Program-made: the position numbers and the translations under genes | Shown here: piece by piece, positions 1 through 7,495 of the stretch | Position numbering within the stretch: the stretch's first letter is position 1 | Layout: each line of letters begins with the position of its first letter | Assembly (NCBI GenBank): GCA_016218905.1 | Contig: JACRCS010000035.1 | Span: 1 to 13,846 of the forward strand | Length of the DNA stretch: 13,846 bases | Origin: Deltaproteobacteria bacterium | GTDB taxonomy: Bacteria; Desulfobacterota_C; Deferrisomatia; Deferrisomatales; JACRMM01 | Reading direction: 5' to 3' | Notes under the pieces: generated by a model | Database searches by the model: none | What the model was told of the DNA's origin: nothing | Seen by the model: only the letters and a program-made list of their open reading frames with translations

Positions 1-1293
1 ACCTTCATCAACCCGATGCAGGCCGCGGTGGCCCCGGCCTGGGAGTCGCGGACGGACTGGGACATCTTCAAGGCCGTCGCGCACAAGGTGAGCGAACTCG
101 CCGCGACCCACCTCCCCGAGCCGGAGGAGGATGTCGTGATGCTCCCGCTTCAACATGACACTCCCGACGAGCTCGCACAGCCCCACGTGCGGGACTGGAA
201 GATGGGCGAGGTGGAGCCCGTTCCGGGCGTGACGATGCCCAAGTTCCGGGTCGTCCGGCGCGACTACGCGAACCTCTACGAGCGGATGATCAGCCTCGGG
301 CCGGCGGTGGAGGAGAACGGCGTCGCCGCCCACGGGCTGGCGATTCCGGCAGCCGACTTCTACCGCACCCTCGCGGAACGCCAGCCGAGGCGCCGCGCCG
401 ACGGGGCCTACCGGAAGCTGCCCTCGCTCGAAGAGCCGCGGGAGGTGGCCGAAGCGATCCTGTTCCTCGACCCGGCCTCCAACGGCGAGCTCGCCTGGCG
501 GGCCTTCGACGTCGAGGGCCACAAGACCGGTCTCGAGCTCACCGACCTGGCCGAAGGCACCCGGTCTGCGCGGACGACCTTCCCGGACCTCGTGGCGCAG
601 CCGCGCCGGGTGCTCAGCTCGCCCACCTGGTCGGGGCTCGTCAACGACGGTCGCCCGTACGCCCCGTACACCCTGAACGTGGAGCGGGGCGTGCCCTGGC
701 GGACGCTCACCGGCCGCCAGCACTTCTACCTCGACCACGAGATGTACCTCGCCTGGGGCGAGCACCTCCCCACCTACAAGCCCCGACCCGATCACAACAT
801 GGTCGACGACCTCGTGCAGACCCGGATCGAGCTGGGGGAGAGCCGTGCGCTCAACTACATCAGCCCCCACTCGAAGTGGAGCATCCACTCCACCTTCTCG
901 GAGAACCTCCGGATGATGACCCTCTCCCGGGGCGGCTACCCCGTCTGGCTGAACGACAGGGAGGCCGCCGAGCTCGGGATCGAGGACAACGACTGGGTCG
1001 AGATGTACAACGACCACGGCGTCTACGTGCAGCGGGCGGTCGCCTCGGCGCGCATCCCGCGGGGCTCGATCTACGTCTACCACGCCACCGAACGCACCGT
1101 CGGGGTGCCGATCTCGCCGCTCCGGGGCAAACGGGCCGGGATGCACAACTCGGTGGACCGGGTCCGTCTGAAACCGCTCCTCATGAGCGGGGGTTACGCG
1201 CAGTTCACCTACGCCTTCAACTACTGGGGGCCCGTGGGCATCAACCGCGACAGCTTCGTCTACGTCCGGCGCGTCGAGCGGCCGAAGTTCTAG
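1..1293 (+). CDS. narG: Respiratory nitrate reductase alpha subunit, C-terminal part (5' end outside window)
   Basis: This is the last 430 residues of a NarG-type molybdopterin oxidoreductase. The frame is open from base 1, and the family is usually about 1,200 residues, so roughly two thirds lie upstream. NarG holds the Mo-bisMGD site that reduces nitrate to nitrite on the cytoplasmic side. Visible landmarks are those of the C-terminal cofactor-binding region: SRGGYPVWLN and LGIEDNDWVEMYNDHG, then HNSVDRVRLKP and GGYAQFTYAFNYWGPVG near the end, each matching the NarG pattern as I remember it from E. coli. The N-terminal [4Fe-4S] site and the Asp ligand of Mo are not in view. The gene is followed after 17 nt by narH, then narJ and narI, which supports nitrate reductase. 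The homologous nitrite oxidoreductase alpha subunit (NxrA) of nitrite oxidisers cannot be strictly excluded from this fragment. Confidence 0.95.
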   Translation, partial: TFINPMQAAVAPAWESRTDWDIFKAVAHKVSELAATHLPEPEEDVVMLPLQHDTPDELAQPHVRDWKMGEVEPVPGVTMPKFRVVRRDYANLYERMISLGPAVEENGVAAHGLAIPAADFYRTLAERQPRRRADGAYRKLPSLEEPREVAEAILFLDPASNGELAWRAFDVEGHKTGLELTDLAEGTRSARTTFPDLVAQPRRVLSSPTWSGLVNDGRPYAPYTLNVERGVPWRTLTGRQHFYLDHEMYLAWGEHLPTYKPRPDHNMVDDLVQTRIELGESRALNYISPHSKWSIHSTFSENLRMMTLSRGGYPVWLNDREAAELGIEDNDWVEMYNDHGVYVQRAVASARIPRGSIYVYHATERTVGVPISPLRGKRAGMHNSVDRVRLKPLLMSGGYAQFTYAFNYWGPVGINRDSFVYVRRVERPKF

Positions 1294-1310
1294 GGCGGGA
1301 GGAGAGGACG

Positions 1311-2813
1311 ATGAATGTACGCGCTCACCTGAGCATGCTCTTCCACCTGGACAAGTGTCTGGGCTGCCACACGTGTTCCATCGCCTGCAAGAGCCTCTGG
1401 ACCGATCCGCGGGGCTCCGAGTACATGTGGTGGAACAACGTCGAGGCCCGCCCCGGCACCGGGTACCCGACGCTCTGGGAGGATCAGGAGCACTTCCGCG
1501 GCGGCTGGGCCCTCAAGGAGAATGGCGAGCTGAAGCTCCGCCTGCAATCCCGCCTCGGCGGACTCGCGCGCCTCTTCTACAACCCGTCGCTCCCGACCCT
1601 CGACGACTATTACGAGCCCTTCACGTTTCGCTACCAGGACCTGATCGACGCCCCGGAAGGGAACGACCAGCCGGTCGCCGTCCCCGTCTCCCTGATCACC
1701 GGGGAGCCGATCGCGATCGAGTCGGGCCCCAACTGGGACGACGACCTGGCGGGCTCGAGCCTCTACGCCCGGAACGACCCGAACCTCGAAGGCGTGCCGG
1801 AACGCGTTCGGGCGCAACTCGAGGGAGTCGAACGGGTGGTCCTCTCGTACCTCCCCCGCACCTGCAACCACTGCCTCAACCCCGCCTGCGCCGCCGCCTG
1901 CCCGTCGGGCGCCATCTACAAGCGGGCCGAAGACGGCGTCGTGCTCGTCAACGAGCAGCGCTGCCGGGGCTGGCGCCTCTGCGTCGCCGCCTGCCCCTAC
2001 AAGAAGACGTTCAACAACTGGGCGACCGGAAAGTCCGAGAAGTGCATCCTCTGCTTTCCGAGGCTCGAGAGCGGCCAGGCGACCGGCTGCGCCCACAGCT
2101 GCCCCGGCCGGATCCGGTACATCGGGGTCCTCCTCTACGACGCCGACCGGATCCCGACAGCGGCCCAGGTACCGGACGCCGAGATCCTCGCCTCCCAGCT
2201 GGGCGCGATCCTCGACCCGCGCGACCCGGAAGTTCTGAGGGAGGCCGAGCGCTCCGGGGTAGACCCGGGGTGGCTCCGGGCAGCGCAGGCTTCGCCGGTC
2301 TACCGTTTCGTCAAGGAGTGGGGGCTCGCCTTCCCCCTCCACCCCGAGTACCGGACGATGACGATGATGTTCTACGTTCCGCCCCTCTCCCCCGCGCTGA
2401 ACGTCGAGGGAGAGGGTGGGGTCGACTTCCTCGGCGGGGACGGCTCGGACCCGCTCGACGCGGTGGAGAGCGCCCGGCTGCCCGTCCGGTATCTCGCGAA
2501 CCTCTTCACTGCCGGGGTGGAGGAGCCCATGTGGCGGGCGCTCCGGAAGCTCCAGGCGATGCGCCTCTACCAGCGGGAGCGGAGCATACAGGGCGCGGCC
2601 TCCGAGGCCGCCCTGAGCGCCCTGCGCGCCGCCGGGCTCACACCCGAACAGGCCGACGCCGCCCACGCCCTGAGCACGACCGCGCCCTTCGCCGAGCGGT
2701 TCGTGCTGCCCGCCTACCACCGCGAGGTGTGGGACGGCCGGGGCCCCGACTCGGAAGAGCGGCGCGCCACGGTCGGTATGGGCTACGCCCGTTCCCCGGC
2801 GCGGGAGAACTGA
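1311..2813 (+). CDS. narH: Respiratory nitrate reductase beta (iron-sulfur) subunit
   Basis: This 500-residue protein, close to E. coli NarH (512), carries electrons from the NarI hemes to NarG. Four Cys groups are visible: C16/C19/C22/C26 (KCLGCHTCSIAC), C185/C188/C193/C197, C218/W221/C224/C228 (CRGWRLCVAAC) and C245/C248/C260/C264. Trp at 221 in place of a Cys is the NarH hallmark and predicts one [3Fe-4S] plus three [4Fe-4S] clusters. The C-terminal block HPEYRTMTMMFYVPPLSP is also typical. I chose the ATG at 1311 because GGGAGGAGAGG lies just upstream and it places the first Cys group at the standard residue numbers. The open frame continues upstream, but only as a shadow of narG. The stop is 1 nt before narJ, so translation is probably coupled. 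Confidence 0.97.
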   Translation: MNVRAHLSMLFHLDKCLGCHTCSIACKSLWTDPRGSEYMWWNNVEARPGTGYPTLWEDQEHFRGGWALKENGELKLRLQSRLGGLARLFYNPSLPTLDDYYEPFTFRYQDLIDAPEGNDQPVAVPVSLITGEPIAIESGPNWDDDLAGSSLYARNDPNLEGVPERVRAQLEGVERVVLSYLPRTCNHCLNPACAAACPSGAIYKRAEDGVVLVNEQRCRGWRLCVAACPYKKTFNNWATGKSEKCILCFPRLESGQATGCAHSCPGRIRYIGVLLYDADRIPTAAQVPDAEILASQLGAILDPRDPEVLREAERSGVDPGWLRAAQASPVYRFVKEWGLAFPLHPEYRTMTMMFYVPPLSPALNVEGEGGVDFLGGDGSDPLDAVESARLPVRYLANLFTAGVEEPMWRALRKLQAMRLYQRERSIQGAASEAALSALRAAGLTPEQADAAHALSTTAPFAERFVLPAYHREVWDGRGPDSEERRATVGMGYARSPAREN

Positions 2814-2814
2814 G

Positions 2815-3345
2815 ATGGGCGCTTACGCGGTCCTCGCGGAAGCGTTCCGCTATCCCGCCCCGGGGCGGCTCGAGCGGTTACGCGCGAGCGTCGCCGAGCT
2901 TCCGGTCGGCCCCGGCCGCACCGGGCTCGAGGCCTTCCTCGATGCGGTGGGGCGGAGTTCGCTGGAAGCCTGGGAGGAACTCTGCACCCGGACGCTCGAT
3001 CTCGAGCTCGCGACGGCTCCCTACGTGGGCTACCAGATCTGGGGCGACAAGTACCAGCGAAGTCCCCTCCTCTCCGAGCTCAACGTGGCGATGGAGCGGG
3101 CCGGCGTGGACCTCGACGGAGAGCTTCCCGATCACCTGGTGCCGGTCTTTCGCTACCTCGATCGCTCTGCCGCTCCGGTGGCGAGCCTTCTCGGCGTCCT
3201 CGAGCCGGCGCTCCGCGCGCTCGAGAAGGCGCTCGCGGGGGCTGACCCGGAGAACCCTTACGCTCACCTCGTAGCGGGCGCCCGACGCGAGCTTAAGAAC
3301 CTCCCGGCCGGGGGGAGCGCGCCCGACGGAAGGAGCCCCCGATGA
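2815..3345 (+). CDS. narJ: Nitrate reductase maturation chaperone (NarJ/TorD family)
   Basis: This 176-residue cytoplasmic chaperone is expected to bind apo-NarG and hold it until the Mo cofactor is inserted and the NarGH complex docks on NarI. It is not part of the final enzyme. The call rests on its place between narH and narI and on family features: an N-terminal YAVLAEAFRYP segment, the SPLLSELN stretch and the GELPDHLVPVFRYL motif, where NarJ proteins carry an ELPD signature. It is shorter than E. coli NarJ (about 236), mainly at the C-terminus. It starts 1 nt after the narH stop, and its last four bases (ATGA) overlap the narI start. Both arrangements point to translational coupling. 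The last 15 or so residues (AGGSAPDGRSPR region) look disordered. Confidence 0.9.
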   Translation: MGAYAVLAEAFRYPAPGRLERLRASVAELPVGPGRTGLEAFLDAVGRSSLEAWEELCTRTLDLELATAPYVGYQIWGDKYQRSPLLSELNVAMERAGVDLDGELPDHLVPVFRYLDRSAAPVASLLGVLEPALRALEKALAGADPENPYAHLVAGARRELKNLPAGGSAPDGRSPR

Positions 3346-4037
3346 GCTGGAACACGTTGGTCTTCGTGGTCTTTCCGTACGTGGCGGTAGCGCTGGCGAT
3401 CTCCGTGACGGCCCTGCGGGCCTGGTGGATGCCCTCGACCCTGACGAGCCGCACCTCGCAGCTACTCGAACACCGCAAGCTCCTCTGGGGGAGCGTCCCC
3501 TTTCACTGGGGCCTCACCCTGACGCTCGCCGGCCACTTCCTGGGGCTCCTGATCCCCCGCGGGCTCGAGGCGTGGAACGCGGTTCCACTGCGCCTCTTCG
3601 TGCAGGAGGCCACAGCCTTCGGCCTCGGCGTCTGGGCCCTCGGCGGCCTCGCGGTCCTGGTGTGGCGGCGCGCGATGGACGCGCGCGTGCGCAAGGTGAC
3701 GACCCCCATGGACCTCGTGGTGCTCGGGCTCCTGGCGGTCTCGGTGGTCACCGGGCTCACCTCGGCGCTGGCCTTCCGCTTCGGCTCCTACTGGTTCCCG
3801 TCGGTCTTTACCCCGTACCTCCGGTCGCTCCTGATCCTCTCGCCGCGGCCCGAGCTCGTGCTCGACCTGCCGTGGCTCCTGAAGCTGCACGTGCTCGCGT
3901 TCTTCACGCTCCTCGCGGTCTTTCCCTTCTCGCGCCTGGTCCACGTAGTGACGGTTCCCTTCGGCTACCTCGTCAGACCCTGGCAGGTGGTCCTTTGGAG
4001 CCGCCGTCCGGTCCCCCTGGGGGGAACGGGGAGGTAA
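3342..4037 (+). CDS. narI: Respiratory nitrate reductase gamma subunit, diheme cytochrome b
   Basis: This 231-residue membrane protein (E. coli 225) oxidises quinol and passes electrons through two b hemes to NarH. About five membrane helices can be seen, beginning near residues 5-27. The four expected heme ligands are present with family spacing: H55 and H65 in FHWGLTLTLAGHFLG, and H183 and H201 in the segment from KLHVLAFF to SRLVHVV. The 18-residue gap between the last two equals that between H187 and H205 of E. coli NarI. The motif FPFSRLVH is diagnostic. Start ATG 3342 overlaps the narJ stop (ATGA) and has GGAAGGAG at 3328-3335. narK1 follows after 5 nt. Confidence 0.96.
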   Translation: MSWNTLVFVVFPYVAVALAISVTALRAWWMPSTLTSRTSQLLEHRKLLWGSVPFHWGLTLTLAGHFLGLLIPRGLEAWNAVPLRLFVQEATAFGLGVWALGGLAVLVWRRAMDARVRKVTTPMDLVVLGLLAVSVVTGLTSALAFRFGSYWFPSVFTPYLRSLLILSPRPELVLDLPWLLKLHVLAFFTLLAVFPFSRLVHVVTVPFGYLVRPWQVVLWSRRPVPLGGTGR

Positions 4038-4042
4038 CAACG

Positions 4043-5473
4043 ATGTCGATCGAAACAGCCGCAGACTCCGTCCTGCACGCTCAGGACACGAACCGGGGCG
4101 CCCCGCCCGGCGGGGGGAAGGTGATCGTAGCCGACCCCGCCCTGGCCGGCAGTCGGCGCCGCGTCCTCTGGCTCTCCACGATCGGTTTCACCGTCCTCTT
4201 CGCCGTCTGGCTCATGTTCGGTGTGCTCGGGATCTCGCTCCGGAAGGAGCTGGGACTGACGCCCGTGCAGCTCTCCTGGCTCACGGCCGTCGCCGTCCTC
4301 AACGGCTCCATCTGGCGGCTCTTCTTCGGCATTCTCGCCGATCGGGAGGGCGGACGGCGGGTCTTCGCCGCCATCCTCTTCTTCACCGCCATCCCAGCGT
4401 TCCTCGTGAGCCGGGCCCAGACGTACAACGAGCTCCTCCTGTACGGCTTCCTCGTGGGGATCGCCGGGAACTCCTTCTCGGTGGGGATCGCCTGGAACTC
4501 CGCCTGGTTCCCGCCGGAGCGCCAGGGCTTCGCCCTCGGCGTCTTCGGGGCGGGCAACGTCGGCGCGTCGGCGACGAAGCTGATCGGTCCGGCTCTCATC
4601 GCGGCGGTGCCGGCGGTAGGGTATCTCGGCGGGTTCGTGCCCGGAGGGTGGCGCTTCCTCCCCTTCCTCTACGCGGTCCTCTGCATCCTCACCGGCCTCG
4701 CGGTCTGGCTCGTCGCCCCCGCCCGCGACCTCCGGCCCTCCCGCGGCCGGCCCTTACTGGATATGGTGCGCCCGCTGAAGCACGTGGAGGTCTGGCGCTT
4801 CAGCCTCTACTACGTGGTCGTCTTCGGGGCCTACGTGGCGCTGGCGGCGTGGCTCCCGCGCTACTACGTAGATGTCTACGGGCTTCCGCTCGCCCAGGCT
4901 GCGCTCCTCACGACCCTCTTCATCTTCCCGGCGAGCCTGCTGCGGCCGGTGGGCGGGTGGCTCTCGGACCGCTACGGCGCCCGGCACGTCATGTACGCGA
5001 GCTTCGGGGCGATGCTCGTCGCCTGCGCCTTCCTGGCGCTCCCGAACGGCCACGCGGTCGTCTACGTGCCGACGCGCGTGAGCGCGAGCGGCACGCTGGA
5101 GACCCTCCACTACCACGTGGACGCCTTCTGGTTCACGGTCCTGGTGGTGATCGTGGGCGTCGCCATGGGGGTCGGGAAGGCCGCGGTCTACAAGTACATC
5201 CCCGAGTACTTCCCGAAGGACGTCGGTGCGGTGGGCGGCCTCGTCGGCCTCCTCGGAGCGCTGGGCGGCTTCTTCCTCCCGCCGCTCTTCGCCTACGCCG
5301 AGCTCCTGACGGGGCTCCCGCAGACCACCTTCGGGATCCTGTTCCTCCTGACCCTCGTAAGCCTCGCCTGGCTCCACCTGACGGTCATGGGCCTGCTGCA
5401 GAGCGAGGTGCCGGAGCTCCGGGACGCCTTCGAGCACCGGGTGGAAGGGGAGCCGGCCGGCGAGCCTTCCTAG
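4043..5473 (+). CDS. narK: MFS nitrate transporter, NarK1 type (probable nitrate/proton symporter)
   Basis: This 476-residue, 12-helix major facilitator protein of the nitrate/nitrite porter family has an N-terminal hydrophilic tail of about 38 residues. Substrate arginines are in the expected places: R92 in helix 2 (NGSIWRLFFG) and R301 in helix 8 (SLLRPVGGWLSDRYG), corresponding to R89 and R305 of E. coli NarK. Both MFS motif-A loops are present (GILADREGGRRV, GWLSDRYGARHV). The nitrate signatures read GIAGNSFSVGIAWNSAWFP and, in the second half, MGVGKAAVYKYIPEYFP. These are of the NarK1 subtype, associated with proton-driven nitrate uptake that starts respiration before nitrite builds up. 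The start ATG lies 5 nt after narI, with GGGGAGGT upstream, so it is the last gene of the nar operon. NarK1 versus NarK2 function is inferred from motif type. Confidence 0.93.
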   Translation: MSIETAADSVLHAQDTNRGAPPGGGKVIVADPALAGSRRRVLWLSTIGFTVLFAVWLMFGVLGISLRKELGLTPVQLSWLTAVAVLNGSIWRLFFGILADREGGRRVFAAILFFTAIPAFLVSRAQTYNELLLYGFLVGIAGNSFSVGIAWNSAWFPPERQGFALGVFGAGNVGASATKLIGPALIAAVPAVGYLGGFVPGGWRFLPFLYAVLCILTGLAVWLVAPARDLRPSRGRPLLDMVRPLKHVEVWRFSLYYVVVFGAYVALAAWLPRYYVDVYGLPLAQAALLTTLFIFPASLLRPVGGWLSDRYGARHVMYASFGAMLVACAFLALPNGHAVVYVPTRVSASGTLETLHYHVDAFWFTVLVVIVGVAMGVGKAAVYKYIPEYFPKDVGAVGGLVGLLGALGGFFLPPLFAYAELLTGLPQTTFGILFLLTLVSLAWLHLTVMGLLQSEVPELRDAFEHRVEGEPAGEPS

Positions 5474-5885
5474 TACGCCGGCTTCGGGTAGGCCCGACTA
5501 CGCGCGGCGCGATACGAAATCGGATGACTGGCGGTGGCGCGCCGCGCTCCGTCGGGCCTACCTCTCGCACGGCTGCCCGGGCGCTCGGCGGCCGGGGAGA
5601 GGGAAGAGAGGGAGAGAGAGCCGGAAGACCGGTTCGAGGCAGCCGTTCCGCCGGACGCCGGCTGGAGGTCGCCCCGGGGGAGGTGGGCAGAGGCAGCGTA
5701 GCGCGGCGCGGACGACCCCAGGAGGGGGTCGGGTCGTGGAGGCCACGGACGGGCGGGAGCGACCATCGGCTCTGCCCGCCTCCCCGCCCGCACCTCAGCA
5801 GTGTGGGCCCCCCCGCGATAAGGGGTCGAGGAAGCAACCCAGTGATCGGCGCCCTAGTGGGGGCCGGAGAAGAGAGAGGAAGATC
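5474..5885 (+). other. 412-nt gene-free stretch between narK1 and narK2 (putative narK2 leader)
   Basis: No convincing gene was found. After the hairpin at 5487-5562 there is a purine-rich run at about 5592-5620 (repeated GAGAGG units). A similar purine run at about 5865-5880 supplies the narK2 ribosome site. A 7-bp stem CGACCCC/GGGGTCG (5713-5719 with 5725-5731) presents AGGAG in its loop, 11 nt before a GTG at 5736 that is in frame with narK2. Another 8-bp inverted pair is CGGGCGGG (5750-5757) with CCCGCCCG (5783-5790). In such GC-rich DNA short stems are expected by chance. I see no clear sigma70 promoter and no TTGAT-N4-ATCAA (FNR-like) box. A structured 5' leader or a cryptic promoter remains possible. 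Confidence 0.5.
5487..5562. terminator. Long two-tier inverted repeat after narK1, possible transcript-end hairpin
   Basis: The arm GGTAGGCCCGAC at 5487-5498 is perfectly complementary to GTCGGGCCTACC at 5551-5562. Inside a symmetric 3x3 internal loop, a second perfect 9-bp stem forms between GCGCGGCGC (5502-5510) and GCGCCGCGC (5539-5547), closing a 28-nt loop. It starts 13 nt after the narK1 stop. It is placed like a terminator or a 3' mRNA-stabilising hairpin that would separate narGHJIK1 from narK2, but no T-run follows, so it does not meet the classical intrinsic terminator pattern. The inverted repeat itself is directly seen; the function is inferred. Confidence 0.5.
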
Positions 5886-7250
5886 ATGTCGAACGCAGCA
5901 ATCGGAAGCGGGGCGTTGCCCCTGCAGGGAAGCGGAACGTGGTTGACTCACTGGGCGCCCGAGGACACGGAGTTCTGGGCGGCCGCGGGGGCGCGGGTCG
6001 CGTGGCGGAAGCTCGCCATCACCACTGCGGCGCTGATGCTCTCCTTCGCCACCTGGTTCATGGTGAGCGCGCTCGTGGTGCGCCTGCCGGCCGTCGGCTT
6101 TCGCCTCAGCACCGGCCAGCTCTTCTGGCTCGCCGCCATGCCCGGGCTCGCGGGCGGCACGCTCCGGATCCTCCATACGTTCATGATCCCCATTTTCGGG
6201 AGCCGCCACGTCGTCTCCTTCTCGACGCTGCTCCTCCTCGTGCCGGCGCTCGGCTGGGGCTTCGCCGTCCAGAACACGGCGACCCCCTACTGGATCCTCA
6301 TGCTCCTCGCCTTCGCGGCGGGGTTCGGCGGAGGGATCTTCTCCTCCGTCAGGCCGCGCACGAGCCTCTTCTTCCCGAAGCGCCTCCCGGGGACCGCACG
6401 CGCAATGCAGGCCGGCCTCGGGAACCTGGGCGTGAGCCTCACCCAGCTCGTCACTCCGTGGATCATCACGGCGGGTGGCCTCGCCTATCTGGGCGCGCCG
6501 CAGACGCTCACGAAGAACGGGGCCTCCAAGGCGGTGTGGCTCCAGAACGCGGCACTCTGGTACGTACCCCTGATCGTCCTCCTCGGCGTGGCCGCCTGGT
6601 CGCTCGTCCGGAGCGTACCGGTCCGGGCCAACTTCCGGGAGCAGTTCGACATCTTCCGGGAGAAGCACACGTGGTTCATGACGAGCCTCTACATCATGAC
6701 CTTCGGCACGTTCTCCGGCGCCTCGGCCTCCTTTCCCCTCCTCATCAAGGAGCTCTACGGGAAGTTCCCGAACGCGCCGGACCCGCTCACCTACGCCTTC
6801 CTGGGACCCCTGATCGGCTCCCTGAGCCGCGTCGCCTTCGGCCCCCTCGCGGATCGGATCGGCGGCGGTATCCTGACAGCCGTGAGCGGTGCGGGCGTCC
6901 TCGTCTGCAGCGTCGCCGTCACCTTCTTCACCGGACCGGAGTCCATGGCCGAGTTCCCGTGGTTCGTGGGTACGATGCTGGCGCTCTTCTTCTTCTCGGG
7001 GATCGGCAACGCCTCCACGTTCCGGCAGATGCCCGTCTGCTTCCCGCCGCGCCAGGCGAGCGGCGTCATCGGGTGGACGGCCGCGGTGGCCGCCTACGGG
7101 CCCTTCTTCTTCGCGGTGGCCCTCGGGACGCTGATCTCCACGCTCGGTTCGCCGAACCTCTTCTTCTACGGGCTGGCGGCCTTCTGCCTCGCGAACGTGG
7201 GGATCAATTGGTGGTACTACACCCGCCCCGGGGCGGAGAAACCCTGCTGA
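5886..7250 (+). CDS. narK: MFS nitrate/nitrite transporter, NarK2 type (probable nitrate/nitrite antiporter)
   Basis: This 454-residue, 12-helix nitrate/nitrite porter family member is distinct from the upstream NarK1. The N-terminal HWAPEDTEFW block before helix 1 is typical of NarK2-like proteins. Substrate arginines are R94 in helix 2 (GTLRILHTFM) and R315 in helix 8 (GSLSRVAFGPLADRIGG). The second signature GIGNASTFRQMPVCFPP is intact. The first (residues 146-177) is odd: it reads SSVRPRTSLFFPKR and PGTARAMQAG, with extra Arg residues inside a normally uncharged helix (see findings). NarK2 proteins are thought to exchange nitrate for nitrite once respiration is running. ATG 5886 is preferred because GAGAGAGGA lies just before it. 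A GTG at 5736 would add 50 Pro/Arg-rich residues that look non-coding. Confidence 0.9.
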   Translation: MSNAAIGSGALPLQGSGTWLTHWAPEDTEFWAAAGARVAWRKLAITTAALMLSFATWFMVSALVVRLPAVGFRLSTGQLFWLAAMPGLAGGTLRILHTFMIPIFGSRHVVSFSTLLLLVPALGWGFAVQNTATPYWILMLLAFAAGFGGGIFSSVRPRTSLFFPKRLPGTARAMQAGLGNLGVSLTQLVTPWIITAGGLAYLGAPQTLTKNGASKAVWLQNAALWYVPLIVLLGVAAWSLVRSVPVRANFREQFDIFREKHTWFMTSLYIMTFGTFSGASASFPLLIKELYGKFPNAPDPLTYAFLGPLIGSLSRVAFGPLADRIGGGILTAVSGAGVLVCSVAVTFFTGPESMAEFPWFVGTMLALFFFSGIGNASTFRQMPVCFPPRQASGVIGWTAAVAAYGPFFFAVALGTLISTLGSPNLFFYGLAAFCLANVGINWWYYTRPGAEKPC

Positions 7251-7291
7251 CCGGGCCGGGGGGGGACGGATGAGCCGCCCCGGGAGGAGCC

Positions 7292-7486
7292 ATGAGAGAC
7301 CCGCGGTCGGCCCTGCTCCTCGCCGGCACGCACCGGAGCTGGGCGCGGGAGCTCCAAGGAGAGCTGCTCGTCCAGCGGGTCCACCGGCTGGGAGCTCTGC
7401 ACGTTCCTCGAAGAGAGGTTCCTCTCCGGGGCCTGAACGCCGACCTGCGCGCCGCTTCGTTCCCCCAACTCCGCAGCGACCTCTGA
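7292..7486 (+). CDS. Doubtful short ORF after narK2, unknown function
   Basis: This is a 64-residue reading frame with a strong ribosome site (GGGAGGAG, 7282-7289) 42 nt after narK2. It has no membrane segment or motif that I recognise. Codons up to about 7387 end mostly in G or C, like the neighbours. Beyond that point the frame degrades, and the frame shifted by one base (7389-7436: WELCTFLEERFLSGA, then stop) carries the good codon pattern instead. It could therefore be a roughly 48-residue gene with a one-base insertion near 7388, a decayed remnant, or chance. It ends 10 nt before the convergent response regulator gene. Confidence 0.25.
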   Translation: MRDPRSALLLAGTHRSWARELQGELLVQRVHRLGALHVPRREVPLRGLNADLRAASFPQLRSDL

Positions 7487-7495
7487 AGGGGCCGT

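Noticed and set aside
876..1310. N-terminal extension of the narH frame inside narG
   Set aside because: The extension is an Arg/Pro-rich shadow of narG in another frame. ATG 1311 has a strong ribosome site and places the first Cys group at the standard NarH residue numbers.
1..2813. Nitrite oxidoreductase (NxrAB) instead of nitrate reductase
   Set aside because: The subunits are homologous, but the compact narG-H-J-I-K order with a diheme NarI and two nitrate transporters fits dissimilatory nitrate reduction better. It is kept only as a caveat for the narG fragment.
5563..5885. Molybdenum-cofactor or other known riboswitch in the narK2 leader
   Set aside because: Short GC stems are present, but I could not match a known riboswitch consensus by eye. 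A covariance-model search would decide.
5474..5885. FNR/CRP-type operator or sigma54 promoter for nitrate or anaerobic control
   Set aside because: No TTGAT-N4-ATCAA-like palindrome and no GG-N10-GC element with supporting context was found in the nar intergenic regions.
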